Positions 34,580 through 43,771 are shown, counted from the stretch's first letter. The stretch: 64,000 nucleotides of DNA from Streptomyces sp. NBC_01335 (GCF_035953295.1 NZ_CP108370.1:7735001-7799000), one strand, 5' to 3'. The notes: generated by a model from the sequence alone, not told the origin. Translations and numbers: made by a program.

Positions 34580-36022
34580 TCAGAGGGTGATGGTCTTGTA
34601 TTCGGTGTAGGTGCCGAGGCCGACGGCGCCGTATTCGCGGCCGATGCCGCTGCTCTTGAAGCCGCCGAAGGGGCCGTCGAAGGCGAGGGGAGCGCCGTTG
34701 AGGGTGAGGGTGCCGGTGCGGATGCGGCGGGCGACCGCGAGGGCGCGTGCTTCGTCGGCGGACCAGATGCCGCCGGAGAGGCCGTAGGGGGAGTCGTTGG
34801 CGATGCGGACGGCATCGTCCTCGTCGTCGTACGCGATGACGACCAGGACCGGGCCGAAGATCTCCTCCTGGGCGATGCGCATGGAGTTGTCGACGTCGGC
34901 GAAGACGGTCGGGGTGACGTAGTTGCCCTTTTCCAGCCCTTCCGGGATCTGAGGGCCGCCGGTGACCAGCCGGGCTCCTTCCTCGATGCCGAGCCGGATG
35001 TAGTCGCGGACCCGTTCCTGCTGATCCGGACGGATCATCGGACCGATGAACGTGTCCGGATCGCCGGGGTCACCGACCCGGAGCGACTCCACGAGCTTCT
35101 TCAGCGCACCGACGACCTCCTCGTACTTCTCGCGCGGAGCCAGGATCCTGGTCTGCGCGATGCACGACTCGCCGTTGTTGAGCAGGGAACCGAACTTCAG
35201 GCCCGCGACCGCCGCGGCGATGTCGGCGTCCGGGAGGATGACGGCGGCGGACTTGCCGCCCAGCTCCAGGCTGACCCGCTTGAGCTGCTCACCCGCGATG
35301 GACGCGATCCGGCGACCCGCCCGCGTCGAACCGGTGAACGCGATCTTGTCGACCTCCGGGTGCGACACCAGGTACTCACTGGTCTCCCGGCCCGCCGGCA
35401 GGACACTGATCACGCCCCCGGGCAGTCCCGACCGCTCCAGCAGCTCCGCCAGGAAGCCCATGCTCAGAGAGTTCTCGGGAGACACCTTGAGAACCACGGA
35501 GTTACCGGCGAGAAGAGCTGGAATGATCTTCGAGGTGGCGGAGGAGAAGGGGGAGTTCCACGGAATCACCGCGGCCACGACACCGATCGCCTCACGGCGC
35601 ACCACGCTGCGCACCGGGGATGCCGGGTCGGACGGCGCGGGCGTCTCCTCCCAGCCGAACTCCTCAGCCGCCTTGAAGTAGGCGTTCGCCTGCCGGGTCA
35701 GACCAGGCTGCCCGGCCCGGGTGAACCATCCCGCGGAACCGTTCTCCAGCGAAATGAGGTGTGCGGCCCTCTCCGCGTGCTCCTCGCGCAGGGCGTTGAA
35801 CCGCCGCAGCACCGCGATCCGTTCCGTCGGCGGGGTCAGCCGCCACACGCCCTCCTCGAACGACTCCCGCGCCGCGGTCACGGCACGGTCCACGTCCGCC
35901 GGCTGCGCCTGAGCCACGCGGCCGATCACCGACTGATCGTGCGGTGACGCGATGTCGAGCAGGCGGGGGTCGCTCGGCGCCACCCAAGAGCCGCCGATGA
36001 AAAGCCGGTCGTAAGTGATCAT
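34580..36022 (-). CDS. NAD(P)-dependent aldehyde dehydrogenase
   Basis: A 480-residue ALDH. It has VIPWNSPF (cofactor-site Asn), VLKVSPENSLS, FTGSTRAGR, the general-base Glu in SLELGGKSAA and the catalytic Cys in NNGESCIAQ, ending EEIFGPVLVVIAYDDEDDAV. It oxidises an aldehyde to an acid; the substrate is not evident. The upstream region contains 26-bp tandem repeats and a strong dyad. Beyond the dyad lies a divergent Tat-exported alpha/beta hydrolase, so the two may be co-regulated. Confidence 0.93.
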   Translation of the reverse strand: MITYDRLFIGGSWVAPSDPRLLDIASPHDQSVIGRVAQAQPADVDRAVTAARESFEEGVWRLTPPTERIAVLRRFNALREEHAERAAHLISLENGSAGWFTRAGQPGLTRQANAYFKAAEEFGWEETPAPSDPASPVRSVVRREAIGVVAAVIPWNSPFSSATSKIIPALLAGNSVVLKVSPENSLSMGFLAELLERSGLPGGVISVLPAGRETSEYLVSHPEVDKIAFTGSTRAGRRIASIAGEQLKRVSLELGGKSAAVILPDADIAAAVAGLKFGSLLNNGESCIAQTRILAPREKYEEVVGALKKLVESLRVGDPGDPDTFIGPMIRPDQQERVRDYIRLGIEEGARLVTGGPQIPEGLEKGNYVTPTVFADVDNSMRIAQEEIFGPVLVVIAYDDEDDAVRIANDSPYGLSGGIWSADEARALAVARRIRTGTLTLNGAPLAFDGPFGGFKSSGIGREYGAVGLGTYTEYKTITL

Positions 36023-36050
36023 GCGCTTTCTCTCTTTCGGGTTCTCGCGT

Positions 36051-36133
36051 TCTCGGGTTCTGTCCGGCTCTCGGGTTCTGTAAGGCTGTCCGGCTCTCGG
36101 GTTCTGTAAGGCTGTCCGGCTCTCGGGTTCTGT
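36051..36133. repeat. 26-bp tandem repeats upstream of the aldehyde dehydrogenase gene
   Basis: Two full copies (36069-36094 and 36095-36120) of a 26-bp unit starting TCTCGGGTTCTGTAAGG, plus a shortened copy before and a partial one after. They lie 29-111 bp upstream of the ATG at 36022, probably in the 5' leader. Confidence 0.85.
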
Positions 36134-36174
36134 CGGGCGGGTTCGGGCTCTCTCGGGCGAACCTCTTAAGTGTC

Positions 36175-36197
36175 ACTCCAATGTAGCAGTTTGGAGT
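36175..36197. promoter_or_regulatory. Candidate operator, ACTCCAA/TTGGAGT dyad
   Basis: ACTCCAA-9 nt-TTGGAGT in an AT-rich stretch between the divergent ALDH and hydrolase genes. It is a probable repressor site for one or both. Confidence 0.6.
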
Positions 36198-36274
36198 ATA
36201 AAATGCGCACCGGAGTGGCGGTATGTGATTAATCCTCCATCGGTGCGTCGCCTTTCAGGGGGCGCGCTCTAGCG

Positions 36275-36293
36275 TCACCTGTTTGACAGGTGA
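36275..36293. promoter_or_regulatory. Candidate operator TCACCTGTTTGACAGGTGA
   Basis: A 19-bp inverted repeat (8-bp arms, 3-bp centre) that contains a TTGACA -35-like hexamer, 121 bp upstream of the hydrolase ATG. A near copy occurs at 42341-42359 upstream of the CGNR regulator. Confidence 0.65.
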
Positions 36294-36413
36294 TGACTCG
36301 TGTGTGAGAGTCATCGCGCCAAGAGCTGCGGCGAGCCTCGTACCGCCCATGCGGGCGGACGGATTTCCCGGGTTCGGGTCGGTCACCGGAAACGCACCTC
36401 GGAGGGGTTTCAC

Positions 36414-37514
36414 ATGATCAACAGGCGTAGCTTCAGCAAGGCCGCCGGCCTGAGCGCCGGCGCGGCCACGGTCTCGCCGGCCGGCCTGGCCACGGCGAAC
36501 GCCGCGACCGTGCCGCCAGGGTCGAGCGCCTCGACCCTGCCGCCCGGGCCGACCCCGCCGAGCGGCTCACCCGTGCCCACCCTGCCGCTCGTCACCCCAG
36601 GCACGCACACCGGCTTCGGCACGCTCAAGCAGGTCAAGGCGGGTGTCCTGAACGTCGGTTACGCCGAGGCCGGGCCCGCCCGTGGCCCGGTCGTGATCCT
36701 CCTGCACGGCTGGCCGTACGACATCCACAGCTTCGTCGACGTCGCACCGCTCCTGGCCGACCAGGGCTACCGCGTCATCGTTCCCTACGTCCGCGGCCAC
36801 GGCAGCACCACCTTCCTGTCGCGCCGCACCCCCCGCACCGCCGAACAGTCCGCCATCGCGCTCGACACCATCGCTCTGATGGACGCCCTCAAGATCGACA
36901 AGGCGGTCCTCGCCGGTTTCGACTGGGGCGCGCGCACCGCCGACATCATCGCCGCGCTGTGGCCCGAGCGCGTCAAGGCGCTGGTCTCCACCACCGGCTA
37001 CATCATCACCAACCTCAAGGCGCAGCTGGAACCCGCCGCCCCGGCCGTCGAGCGCAACTGGTGGTACCAGTGGTACTTCGCCGGCGACCGCGGCAAGAAG
37101 GCCATGGAGAACGAGGAGCAGCGCATCGCGCTGTGCCGCTACGTATGGACCCTCGTCTCTCCCAACTGGAACTTCGACGACGCCACCTTCGCGCGGACCG
37201 CCGAGGCCTTCAAGAACCCCGACTACGCCGCCGTCGTCCTCTACAACTACCGCTGGCGCATCGGCCTGATCGAGGGCGACCGACGCTACGAGCGATACGA
37301 GAAGCAGCTCGCCGCGCAGCCCCCGATCGCCGTTCCCACCGTCACCCTCGACCCGGCGCTCGACCCCTTCACCCCGCCCGGCGAAGGCGCCTCCTACCGC
37401 AGCCACTTCACCGGGCCCTACGACCACCGCACCATCGCGGACGTCGGCCACAACCTGCCGCAGGAGGCGCCCACCGTCTTCGCGCAGGCCGTGGTCGACG
37501 CCGACCACCTCTGA
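36414..37514 (+). CDS. Tat-exported alpha/beta hydrolase (epoxide hydrolase-like)
   Basis: A 366-residue protein. The twin-arginine signal is NRRSFSKAAGLSAGAA, followed by a Pro/Ser-rich linker. The alpha/beta hydrolase fold shows the oxyanion motif LLHGWPYD, the nucleophile elbow GFDWGARTA and a late His in ADVGHNLPQEAP. Asp rather than Ser at the elbow suggests epoxide hydrolase or haloalkane-dehalogenase chemistry. The ATG at 36414 has a GGAGGGG ribosome site. The frame is open upstream to 36300, but that part lacks family features. It stands divergent from the aldehyde dehydrogenase gene. Confidence 0.88.
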   Translation: MINRRSFSKAAGLSAGAATVSPAGLATANAATVPPGSSASTLPPGPTPPSGSPVPTLPLVTPGTHTGFGTLKQVKAGVLNVGYAEAGPARGPVVILLHGWPYDIHSFVDVAPLLADQGYRVIVPYVRGHGSTTFLSRRTPRTAEQSAIALDTIALMDALKIDKAVLAGFDWGARTADIIAALWPERVKALVSTTGYIITNLKAQLEPAAPAVERNWWYQWYFAGDRGKKAMENEEQRIALCRYVWTLVSPNWNFDDATFARTAEAFKNPDYAAVVLYNYRWRIGLIEGDRRYERYEKQLAAQPPIAVPTVTLDPALDPFTPPGEGASYRSHFTGPYDHRTIADVGHNLPQEAPTVFAQAVVDADHL

Positions 37515-37635
37515 GGCCCGGGCCCGTCGAACTCCACGCATCTGACGCTCGACGGCGGGAGAAGAGGCCTGCCAAGGTCATGACGTGCGGTCACGGCACA
37601 GGAAAGCACGGTGCGTCGTCACGGCGGAGCGTGCA

Positions 37636-38280
37636 CTACGGCAGTTCGAATCCCAGCTCCCGGGCGGCTTCCTCGGGGGTCGGCCCCGACCAGCGCTCCG
37701 CCACGGCCTCGTTGGTCGACAGCGACCGTGACAGGGCCACGTCGAGGTAGAGCCTGCCGTCGAGGTGGTCGGTCTCGTGCTGCACGATGCGCGCCGGCCA
37801 GCCGGTGAACACCTCGTCGATCGCCTTGCCGGTCCCGTCCTGCGCGCGCAGCCGCACCCGTGCGTGGCGGGCCACCACGGCCTGCCAGCCGGGCACGCTC
37901 AGGCAGCCCTCGAAGAACGCGGCCCGGACATCGCCCTCGGGCTCGTAACGGGGGTTGACCAGCACCCGGAAGGGCAGGGGGGTGCGTCCGCGTGCCTCCA
38001 GGACGTCCCGCGCTCCGACCGCCTGGTCCTCCAGCACCGCGACACGGAGGGGGATTCCGACCTGCGGCGCGGCCAGCCCCACGCCCGGGGCGGCGTGCAT
38101 CGTCCCGCGCAGCGCGGCCAGGAACCGGTGGAACAGAGCGTCGTCGAGCTGCCCGTCGTACGGCTCCGCGACGCCCCGCAGGACGGGATCTCCCGCGGCG
38201 ACGATGGGCAGCGGGCCACCGGTCGCCAGGAGTTCCTCGACGCGCTCGGCCAGGGACATGCGTGTCTTCGAGTCGGTCAT
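37636..38280 (-). CDS. def: Peptide deformylase
   Basis: A 214-residue deformylase. Motif 1 is GVGLAAPQVG, motif 2 is EGCLSVPG with the metal Cys, and motif 3 is QHETDHLDG (HExxH with two metal His). It removes the formyl group from nascent proteins. Streptomyces carry several def copies; this one stands alone, away from fmt and priA, so it is probably an accessory or resistance-type paralogue. The start at 38280 is weakly supported by its ribosome site. Confidence 0.92.
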   Translation of the reverse strand: MTDSKTRMSLAERVEELLATGGPLPIVAAGDPVLRGVAEPYDGQLDDALFHRFLAALRGTMHAAPGVGLAAPQVGIPLRVAVLEDQAVGARDVLEARGRTPLPFRVLVNPRYEPEGDVRAAFFEGCLSVPGWQAVVARHARVRLRAQDGTGKAIDEVFTGWPARIVQHETDHLDGRLYLDVALSRSLSTNEAVAERWSGPTPEEAARELGFELP

Positions 38281-38645
38281 GGGAGCAGCTTGCCAGCCGC
38301 CCCGGGATACGTACGAATCGCGCGGACGGGCCGTCGGCCCCTCTCCGTCGGGGCCACCGGGGCACCGGAGGCTTCGTCGCGCCGCTCGGACCGCGGTGAC
38401 CGCCCGGGCCGCACGGAGCCGGGCCGGGGCGCAACCACTCTTCCTGTCGCACCGGATCTTCGGCGCGCACTTCCGCCACACGGACGGGCGCGCCGAAGAC
38501 CACGGGATTCACCGACAGAGGCGTATCCGAACCCCTGAACCGCGGCAGCGCTGCGGCATTTACAGGGCATTTCTCCACGCGTGAGAGGTGCTCACCGTCG
38601 GAGGTCGCACAATCCGCCGGTCGTACGCGATCTAGGATCGGTGGG
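38281..38645. other. 365-bp region without a recognised gene
   Basis: It separates the divergent deformylase and TetR genes. Frames here are GC-rich shadows without ribosome sites. No palindrome or RNA feature was seen. Confidence 0.4.
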
Positions 38646-39188
38646 GTGAGAGCCGATGCCGCACGCAATCTGGAAGCCGTCCTGACCACCGGGGCGCGGA
38701 TGCTCGCCGTCGATCCGGGCGCGAGTGTGGCGAGCATCGCCGCCGAGGCGGGAGTGGACCGGCGGACCGTCTACCGGCGCTTCGCCGCACGCGAGGACCT
38801 CCTCGCGGCCATCTACGATGCCCGCCTCACCGCCATCGAACGGGCCGTCGAGGACGCCCGGCTGCGCGAAGCGCCCGTCGCCGTCGCCCTGCACCGCTAC
38901 GTCGAGAACATCATCGCCGTCAACCGCGACTGGCCCGTCGACCTCACCCGCATGCTCACCGACGACACCGTCCACGCCCGCCGTGACGCGTCCATCGCCG
39001 AAGTCGACGCCTTCCTCCACCGCGCCACCACCGAGGGCCTCCTCCGCCCCGGCCAACCCGAAGGGTGGGCAGGCGCGCTACTGCCCCAGCTCATGCACCT
39101 GGTGTCCCGGACGATGCCCGACCTGAGCCCCGCGCAGGCGGCGGACGTGGTCGTCGACACCCTGCTGCGCGGGCTCGGAACGCACTGA
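38646..39188 (+). CDS. TetR-family regulator
   Basis: A 180-residue regulator. The helix-turn-helix is truncated at the N-terminus but readable: RNLEAVLTTGARMLAVDPGASVASIAAEAGVDRRTVYRRFAAREDLLAAI. The rest is a helical ligand domain. It starts at a GTG. It converges on the LLM oxidoreductase gene through a shared terminator. Confidence 0.88.
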   Translation: MRADAARNLEAVLTTGARMLAVDPGASVASIAAEAGVDRRTVYRRFAAREDLLAAIYDARLTAIERAVEDARLREAPVAVALHRYVENIIAVNRDWPVDLTRMLTDDTVHARRDASIAEVDAFLHRATTEGLLRPGQPEGWAGALLPQLMHLVSRTMPDLSPAQAADVVVDTLLRGLGTH

Positions 39189-39200
39189 CCCGGCGGCGGG

Positions 39201-39264
39201 CTCCTGGGGTGGGAGGCCGGGGAGCACCCATGAGCCGGTCCTCCCCGGCCTCCCACCCCAGGAG
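39201..39264. terminator. Strong bidirectional terminator (24-bp perfect stem)
   Basis: CTCCTGGGGTGGGAGGCCGG at 39201-39220 begins a 24-bp arm that pairs perfectly with 39241-39264 over a 16-nt loop. It lies between convergent TetR and LLM genes, ending 24 bp from the LLM stop. Confidence 0.9.
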
Positions 39265-39288
39265 GCGATTTCACGGCATCCGGAGCCG

Positions 39289-40206
39289 TCAGCCGCGCCG
39301 GACTCCTTCGAGGAAGCGCCCGGCCAGATCGGCGCGTTCGTCGAGCGTGGCCGTCGACTGCCCGAAGTCCACGAAGAGTTCGTGCACACCGGCCTCGGCG
39401 GCGGCCCGCGCGTAGTCGACGAACTGGCCGAGGGTGCCCGCACGCGGCATCTGCTCGTCATCGGTCCGCACGTCGGTGAGCTGGGGGTTGACGCGCAGCG
39501 CCATACGGAGGGCGGACGGGTCCCGACCGGCCTCCACCGCGGCCCCCACGATGACGTCCCACATGCCCATGAGGTGCTGGAGCGGCATCGCCACGGGCAG
39601 CCAGCCGCCGAACCTGCGGCCGATCCTCCGCAAGCCGCCGGGGGTGAACGCCGCGAGCAGCACGGGAGGTCCGGGCCGCTGGTGCGCCTTCAGCCCCACG
39701 ACGGTCTCCGGGATGGTGAACAGCGGTCCCTCGTGCGAGAAGACGTCGTTGGCCCAGTACTTCTCCAGGACGTCCATCGTCTCTTCCAGCCGCGCGCCCC
39801 GCCCCTTCCAGGGAACGGAGACCGCGGTGTACTCCTCGGGCATCCAGCCCAGGCCGAGGCCCACGACCAGACGCCCCCCGCTGAGGAGGTCGAGGGTGGT
39901 CAACGACCGGGCCAGCATGAGCGGCGGTTGCCACAGACCGTTCAGCGTGCTCGTACCCAGCTCGACGCGGGTCGTGTGGGAGGCGGCGAACGTCAGGGCC
40001 ACCAAGGGGTCCATGTGGTTCTCGTACTCCCGCGGCATCCTGCCGTCGGTGCTCGGGTAGGGCGCGCTCGGCACCAACGGAGCCAGGACACGGTCGCCCG
40101 TCCACAGGGAGTCGTATCCGAGCTCCTCCGCGGTCCGGCAGACGGCGAGCAGGCTTTCCGGCCGGGCGTCGGGACCGAACGTGGGAAGGGCCAGACCTAG
40201 TCGCAT
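39289..40206 (-). CDS. LLM-class (F420-dependent) oxidoreductase
   Basis: A 305-residue luciferase-like TIM barrel. It opens MRLGLALPTFGPDARPESL and contains ELGYDSLWTGDRVLAP, TSTLNGLWQPPLMLARSLTTLDLLSGGRLVVGLGLGW and LEETMDVLEKYW. The pattern is that of actinobacterial F420-dependent enzymes, not of bacterial luciferase. The substrate is unknown. The ATG has a GAGGAG ribosome site. The next gene upstream is a flavin monooxygenase-type protein 112 bp away on the same strand; the two may be co-transcribed. Confidence 0.9.
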   Translation of the reverse strand: MRLGLALPTFGPDARPESLLAVCRTAEELGYDSLWTGDRVLAPLVPSAPYPSTDGRMPREYENHMDPLVALTFAASHTTRVELGTSTLNGLWQPPLMLARSLTTLDLLSGGRLVVGLGLGWMPEEYTAVSVPWKGRGARLEETMDVLEKYWANDVFSHEGPLFTIPETVVGLKAHQRPGPPVLLAAFTPGGLRRIGRRFGGWLPVAMPLQHLMGMWDVIVGAAVEAGRDPSALRMALRVNPQLTDVRTDDEQMPRAGTLGQFVDYARAAAEAGVHELFVDFGQSTATLDERADLAGRFLEGVRRG

Positions 40207-40318
40207 GTGCTTCTCCTCATGAGTCGTCCGGTCGGAGACCGGGTCAGTCAGGGGAATGCCGGGAATGCCGGGCAGGGTCCCCTTGGGTTCGGGCGGCCGG
40301 TCGTGAACCCGCCGGGGC

Positions 40319-41527
40319 TCAGACCATGGGGCTGACGGGCCGTTCGTCTCCCACCAGAGCCCGCCCGTACATCTCCTTGGCGAGGCCGGGGTTGAGCGTG
40401 GGATGCCGGGACCCCGTCTCCAGGTCGCGCCAGTGACGCTGGACGGTCTTCGTGGCCGAGAAGCTGCCCGCTCCGCCGACGGTGAGCAGCAGCTGTACGG
40501 CCTGGAGCAGGCAGGTGGAGGCGTGTCCCGCGTCCATGCGGACCCGTGCGCGTTCGATCGGCGACGGTTCGGTCCCCGAGACCGCAGCCGCGCCCGCGAA
40601 CTCGGCCGAGCGCCTCAGATGCAGGTGGGCCGAGTCGATGAGGGTGGCCGCCTCGGCGATCGCCGCCTGCACGCTCGGCGAGTCGGCGAGGCGGGCGTGC
40701 AGGGACATGGCCATCGGTTTCCCGCTCTCGACGGCCTCCAGGGTGAGCCGGAGGACCGCCCGCGCGGTGCCCAGCAGGGGGCCCATCGACACGAGCGTCA
40801 TGGAACCCGGCGGAATCCGGTACAGAGGCTCCTCGGGAAGCCCGTTTCCCCGGACGACGTCGGCGAACCGCCGGAGGCGGTGGTGCGGGACGAACACCTC
40901 GTCGGCGACCAGGGTGTCACTGCCGGTTCCGCGCATCCCCGCCATGTCCCAGGTCCTCTTGACGGCGAGGCCGGAGGCCGGCACCAGGGCCAGCCCACGC
41001 CCCGGCGCGTTGCCGGGCTCTTCGGGCAGGGGGACGCCGAGCAGGGCCCAGTCGGCGTGGTGGCAGCCCGAGGCCCAGGACCAGGTGCCGGTGACGAGCA
41101 CCCCGTCCTCGACCGGCCGGGAGACGGCTCCCGCGTCGCTGAACACCCCGCACAGGGCGACGTCGGGGCCGTCGCCCCACAGGTCGCGGCAGGCCCTCTC
41201 CCCGAACGAGGCGGCGATCTGCTGCGCGACGTACGAGACCATCACCACCCAGGCGCTCGACGGGCAGGCGAGCGCGAGTTCGGCGGTCACCTCCAGGCTG
41301 TCGGCGGGCATCAGTTCGGGACCGCCGAAGCGCTGCGGCACGCCGAGGGCGAACTGGCCGGCCTCCCGCAGAGCCCGTTCCGCTTCAGGAGTCAGCCGGC
41401 TGTCGCGTTCGGCGGCCTCCGCGGCACGGCTCAGCACGGGAGCGATGTCATGGGCCGCCGCCAGGAGCGTGCGCACCGGATCGGCGGGCGTGGCGCGTTC
41501 GGCGCCGGTCGATGGGTAGGTCACCAC
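40319..41527 (-). CDS. Acyl-CoA dehydrogenase-fold flavoprotein (group D monooxygenase-like)
   Basis: A 402-residue protein of the acyl-CoA dehydrogenase/HsaA-HpaB superfamily. It reads LREAGQFALGVPQRFGGPEL, ALACPSSAWVVMVSYVAQQIAASFG, VTGTWSWASGCHHADWALLG and WDMAGMRGTGSDTLVADEVFVP. The catalytic Glu of true acyl-CoA dehydrogenases is not evident, and the SGCHHADW and GMRGTGSD motifs favour flavin-dependent hydroxylases that need a separate reductase. No reductase is adjacent. It uses tandem GTG GTG codons at the start. Confidence 0.85.
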   Translation of the reverse strand: MVTYPSTGAERATPADPVRTLLAAAHDIAPVLSRAAEAAERDSRLTPEAERALREAGQFALGVPQRFGGPELMPADSLEVTAELALACPSSAWVVMVSYVAQQIAASFGERACRDLWGDGPDVALCGVFSDAGAVSRPVEDGVLVTGTWSWASGCHHADWALLGVPLPEEPGNAPGRGLALVPASGLAVKRTWDMAGMRGTGSDTLVADEVFVPHHRLRRFADVVRGNGLPEEPLYRIPPGSMTLVSMGPLLGTARAVLRLTLEAVESGKPMAMSLHARLADSPSVQAAIAEAATLIDSAHLHLRRSAEFAGAAAVSGTEPSPIERARVRMDAGHASTCLLQAVQLLLTVGGAGSFSATKTVQRHWRDLETGSRHPTLNPGLAKEMYGRALVGDERPVSPMV

Positions 41528-41781
41528 CCCAGGAGATCACCGGGTGGCCCGAAGATCCACTGTTCGGACCAAGTCGGATCCGTGACCGGCCCGATCCCGG
41601 TCGTCCGGGCGCCGTGCGGGCGGCCGGGCGGCCGCACGGGATCGCACCGCGCGCCGGAACGTACCGCGCGGCAGGTGTCTCCGCCGAGCCTGCCGCGTGG
41701 TCTCCAGCCGTCCTCGGCCCGGGCGACCTCCTCGCCCGTCACCGCGACCACCGCGCTCGCGTACCTGCGGCCGGGGCCGGG

Positions 41782-42339
41782 TCAGTGAACTGCGGGCGCC
41801 GCCTTCTTGCGCGCCCGGTAGGCGGCGGCCTTGATCTTGTTGCCGCAGGACTCCATGCCGCACCACTGGCGGCGCATTCCCCGCGAGCGGTCGATGTAGA
41901 CCCGGGTGCACTCGGGGTTGCCGCACTCCTTCAGCAGCGGGACCTCGGGGCCGCTGAGCAGTTCGACGGCCTGCCGGGCAACGGTCGCCAAGGCCTGGGG
42001 AGCGGTCGCTTCGACCAGCCGCCCGGCCATCGTGAGCTGGGGCGTCACCGGAGTCCTGAGCGCGGCGGCGTTGACCACGTCGAGGGCGTCCCGGTCGAAG
42101 TCCTCGCCGAGGCGCCGGTCGGTGACGAGCTGGTAGACGGCCTCGCGCACGGTGATCGCCGCTCGGACGTCGTCCTCCTCGGCGGGCGTGATCGTGTCCA
42201 CGAGCCCGGACTCCAGATACCAGGCGTCGAGCCGCTCCGGCGTCACGAACATCTCGAACCGGGTCGACCGCCGGGCACGGAGGGTGGCCGCGAAGTCGAG
42301 GGCGGGGTGCTCGCATACGAAGACATGGTCAAGATTCAC
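41782..42339 (-). CDS. CGNR zinc-finger transcriptional regulator
   Basis: A 185-residue protein. The N-terminal ABATE (stress-induced) domain is followed by a C-terminal CGNR finger, LLKECGNPECTRVYIDRSRGMRRQWCGMESCGNKIKAAAYRARKK, with four Cys. The GTG at 42339 begins the usual VNLDHVFVCEHPALDFAATL. A 19-bp inverted repeat sits 2-20 bases upstream of this start, so binding there would block the gene; autoregulation is likely. The ligand and targets are unknown. Confidence 0.9.
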   Translation of the reverse strand: MNLDHVFVCEHPALDFAATLRARRSTRFEMFVTPERLDAWYLESGLVDTITPAEEDDVRAAITVREAVYQLVTDRRLGEDFDRDALDVVNAAALRTPVTPQLTMAGRLVEATAPQALATVARQAVELLSGPEVPLLKECGNPECTRVYIDRSRGMRRQWCGMESCGNKIKAAAYRARKKAAPAVH

Positions 42340-42340
42340 A

Positions 42341-42359
42341 TCACCATTTTGACAGGTGA
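42341..42359. promoter_or_regulatory. Candidate operator TCACCATTTTGACAGGTGA
   Basis: Inverted repeat directly upstream of the CGNR regulator start. It differs from the site at 36275-36293 at only two positions. It overlaps where a ribosome site would lie, so the mRNA may be leaderless or nearly so. Confidence 0.65.
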
Positions 42360-42417
42360 CGGCAAGGGGATGCAAGGGTCGTCACGTTTCGGGGCAGTGA
42401 GCTCCGGGTGCCGGGCT

Positions 42418-42447
42418 CTCGACCCGCGACTCTCGCCGCGGGTCGAG
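42418..42447. terminator. Hairpin downstream of the P450 gene
   Basis: CTCGACCCGCG-8 nt-CGCGGGTCGAG, a perfect 11-bp stem about 90 bp beyond the P450 stop. Confidence 0.6.
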
Positions 42448-42538
42448 CCGTTCGCCCCGGACCACTGTGGTGGCCGGCCGGCCACCGGTGCCACACGTCT
42501 CCGTCGCCGATGCGTGAGCTCGGCCGCAGGTGCGGCCG

Positions 42539-43771
42539 TCAGCAGGCGCGGCGGCGTACCGGCAGGGAGAGCACACCGCGGATGATGCCCGAGCCGATCC
42601 AGTCGAGCGAGTCCACCGGGGCGGCGAGCTCCAGCCCGGGGACGCGGGAGAGCAGGACGCGCAGGGCCACGGTCGTCTCCAGCCGGGCGAGCGGGGCGCC
42701 CAGGCAGTAGTGGATGCCGTGGCCGAAGGCCAGATGACGGGCGGCGGGCCGGGTCACGTCGAGGACGGCGGGGTCGTCGGCCCCGGTCCGGGGGAGGTCG
42801 TGCCCGGCGGAACCGAGCGCGACGGTGATCATGCCGCCCCGGGGAATGCGTACCCCGCCCAGTTCCAGCTCCTCGCTGGCGTAGCGGCTGGTGGAGCGCT
42901 CGACGGAGGTGTCGTACCGCAGGAACTCCTCCACGGCCCCCGCCATGAGTTCGGGCCTCTCGCGCAACAGCCTGAGCTGTTCCGGGTGCCGCAGCAGGGC
43001 CAGGACGGCGTTGCCGAGCAGGTTCACGGTGCTTTCGTGGCCCGCGACGACCAGCATCATGGCCGTGCCCACGAGTTCCTCCTCCGACAGCCGGCCGTCC
43101 TCCTCGTCGCGGACGGCGACCAAAGCGGACAGCAGGTCGTCCCCGGGTCGGCGCCGCTTCTCCGCGACCAGTTCCGCCAGCAGCCCGTGCAGTCCGGCCA
43201 GCGCCGGTCGGTGCCCGGGTGAGGCCACCTGGAGCGCCAGCCCCGACCAGCGGCGGAAATCCGGGTGGTGCTCCGCCGGAATGCCGAGGAGTTCCGCGAT
43301 GACCGAGGCCGGCAGCGGGTTGTTGAACGCCTCCATGAGGTCGAACTCGCCCGACGGCGGCATCGCGTCGATCAGGTCGTGGGCGATCCGCTCGATACGC
43401 GGCGCCAGTTCGGCCGTACGGCGGGGAGTGAACGCGGCCGAGGCCAGCCGGCGCAGCCGGCCGTGCTCGGGCGGGTCGGCCTCCATCATCTGCGCGCCCA
43501 GCCCGACCGAGGGCTGATGGAGTACGTAACCGGCGGCGGCCAGGGCGTCGGCGGCGGGCGTGGCGTCCTTCAGCAGGGCGGGGTGGTTGAGCGCCTGCCG
43601 GGCCAGGTCGTGTCCGACCACCACCCAGCCCTGGAGACCGCGGTGGAACTCGGCCGGGTGGATGGGGCCGAGCGCCCGCAGCCGGGCGTACCGGGCCGGG
43701 GCATCCGCCTTGAACGCGGGGCCGATGACCACCCTGCCTTCGTGGTACGGGCACTTCTCGCTCGAACTCAT
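42539..43771 (-). CDS. Cytochrome P450
   Basis: A 410-residue bacterial class I P450. The I-helix motif is MLVVAGHESTVNLLGNAV, the ExxR is in VEEFLRYDT, and the haem loop is LAFGHGIHYCLGAPLARLE with the Cys ligand. Typical CYP105/107-like length. No ferredoxin gene is adjacent. The ATG at 43771 with an AGGAGAG ribosome site is preferred over the frame start at 43912. The neighbouring genes give no pathway hint, so the substrate is unknown. Confidence 0.93.
   Translation of the reverse strand: MSSSEKCPYHEGRVVIGPAFKADAPARYARLRALGPIHPAEFHRGLQGWVVVGHDLARQALNHPALLKDATPAADALAAAGYVLHQPSVGLGAQMMEADPPEHGRLRRLASAAFTPRRTAELAPRIERIAHDLIDAMPPSGEFDLMEAFNNPLPASVIAELLGIPAEHHPDFRRWSGLALQVASPGHRPALAGLHGLLAELVAEKRRRPGDDLLSALVAVRDEEDGRLSEEELVGTAMMLVVAGHESTVNLLGNAVLALLRHPEQLRLLRERPELMAGAVEEFLRYDTSVERSTSRYASEELELGGVRIPRGGMITVALGSAGHDLPRTGADDPAVLDVTRPAARHLAFGHGIHYCLGAPLARLETTVALRVLLSRVPGLELAAPVDSLDWIGSGIIRGVLSLPVRRRAC

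Noticed and set aside
36051..36133. CRISPR array
   Set aside because: The repeats are directly adjacent with no unique spacers and no cas genes are nearby; it is a tandem duplication.
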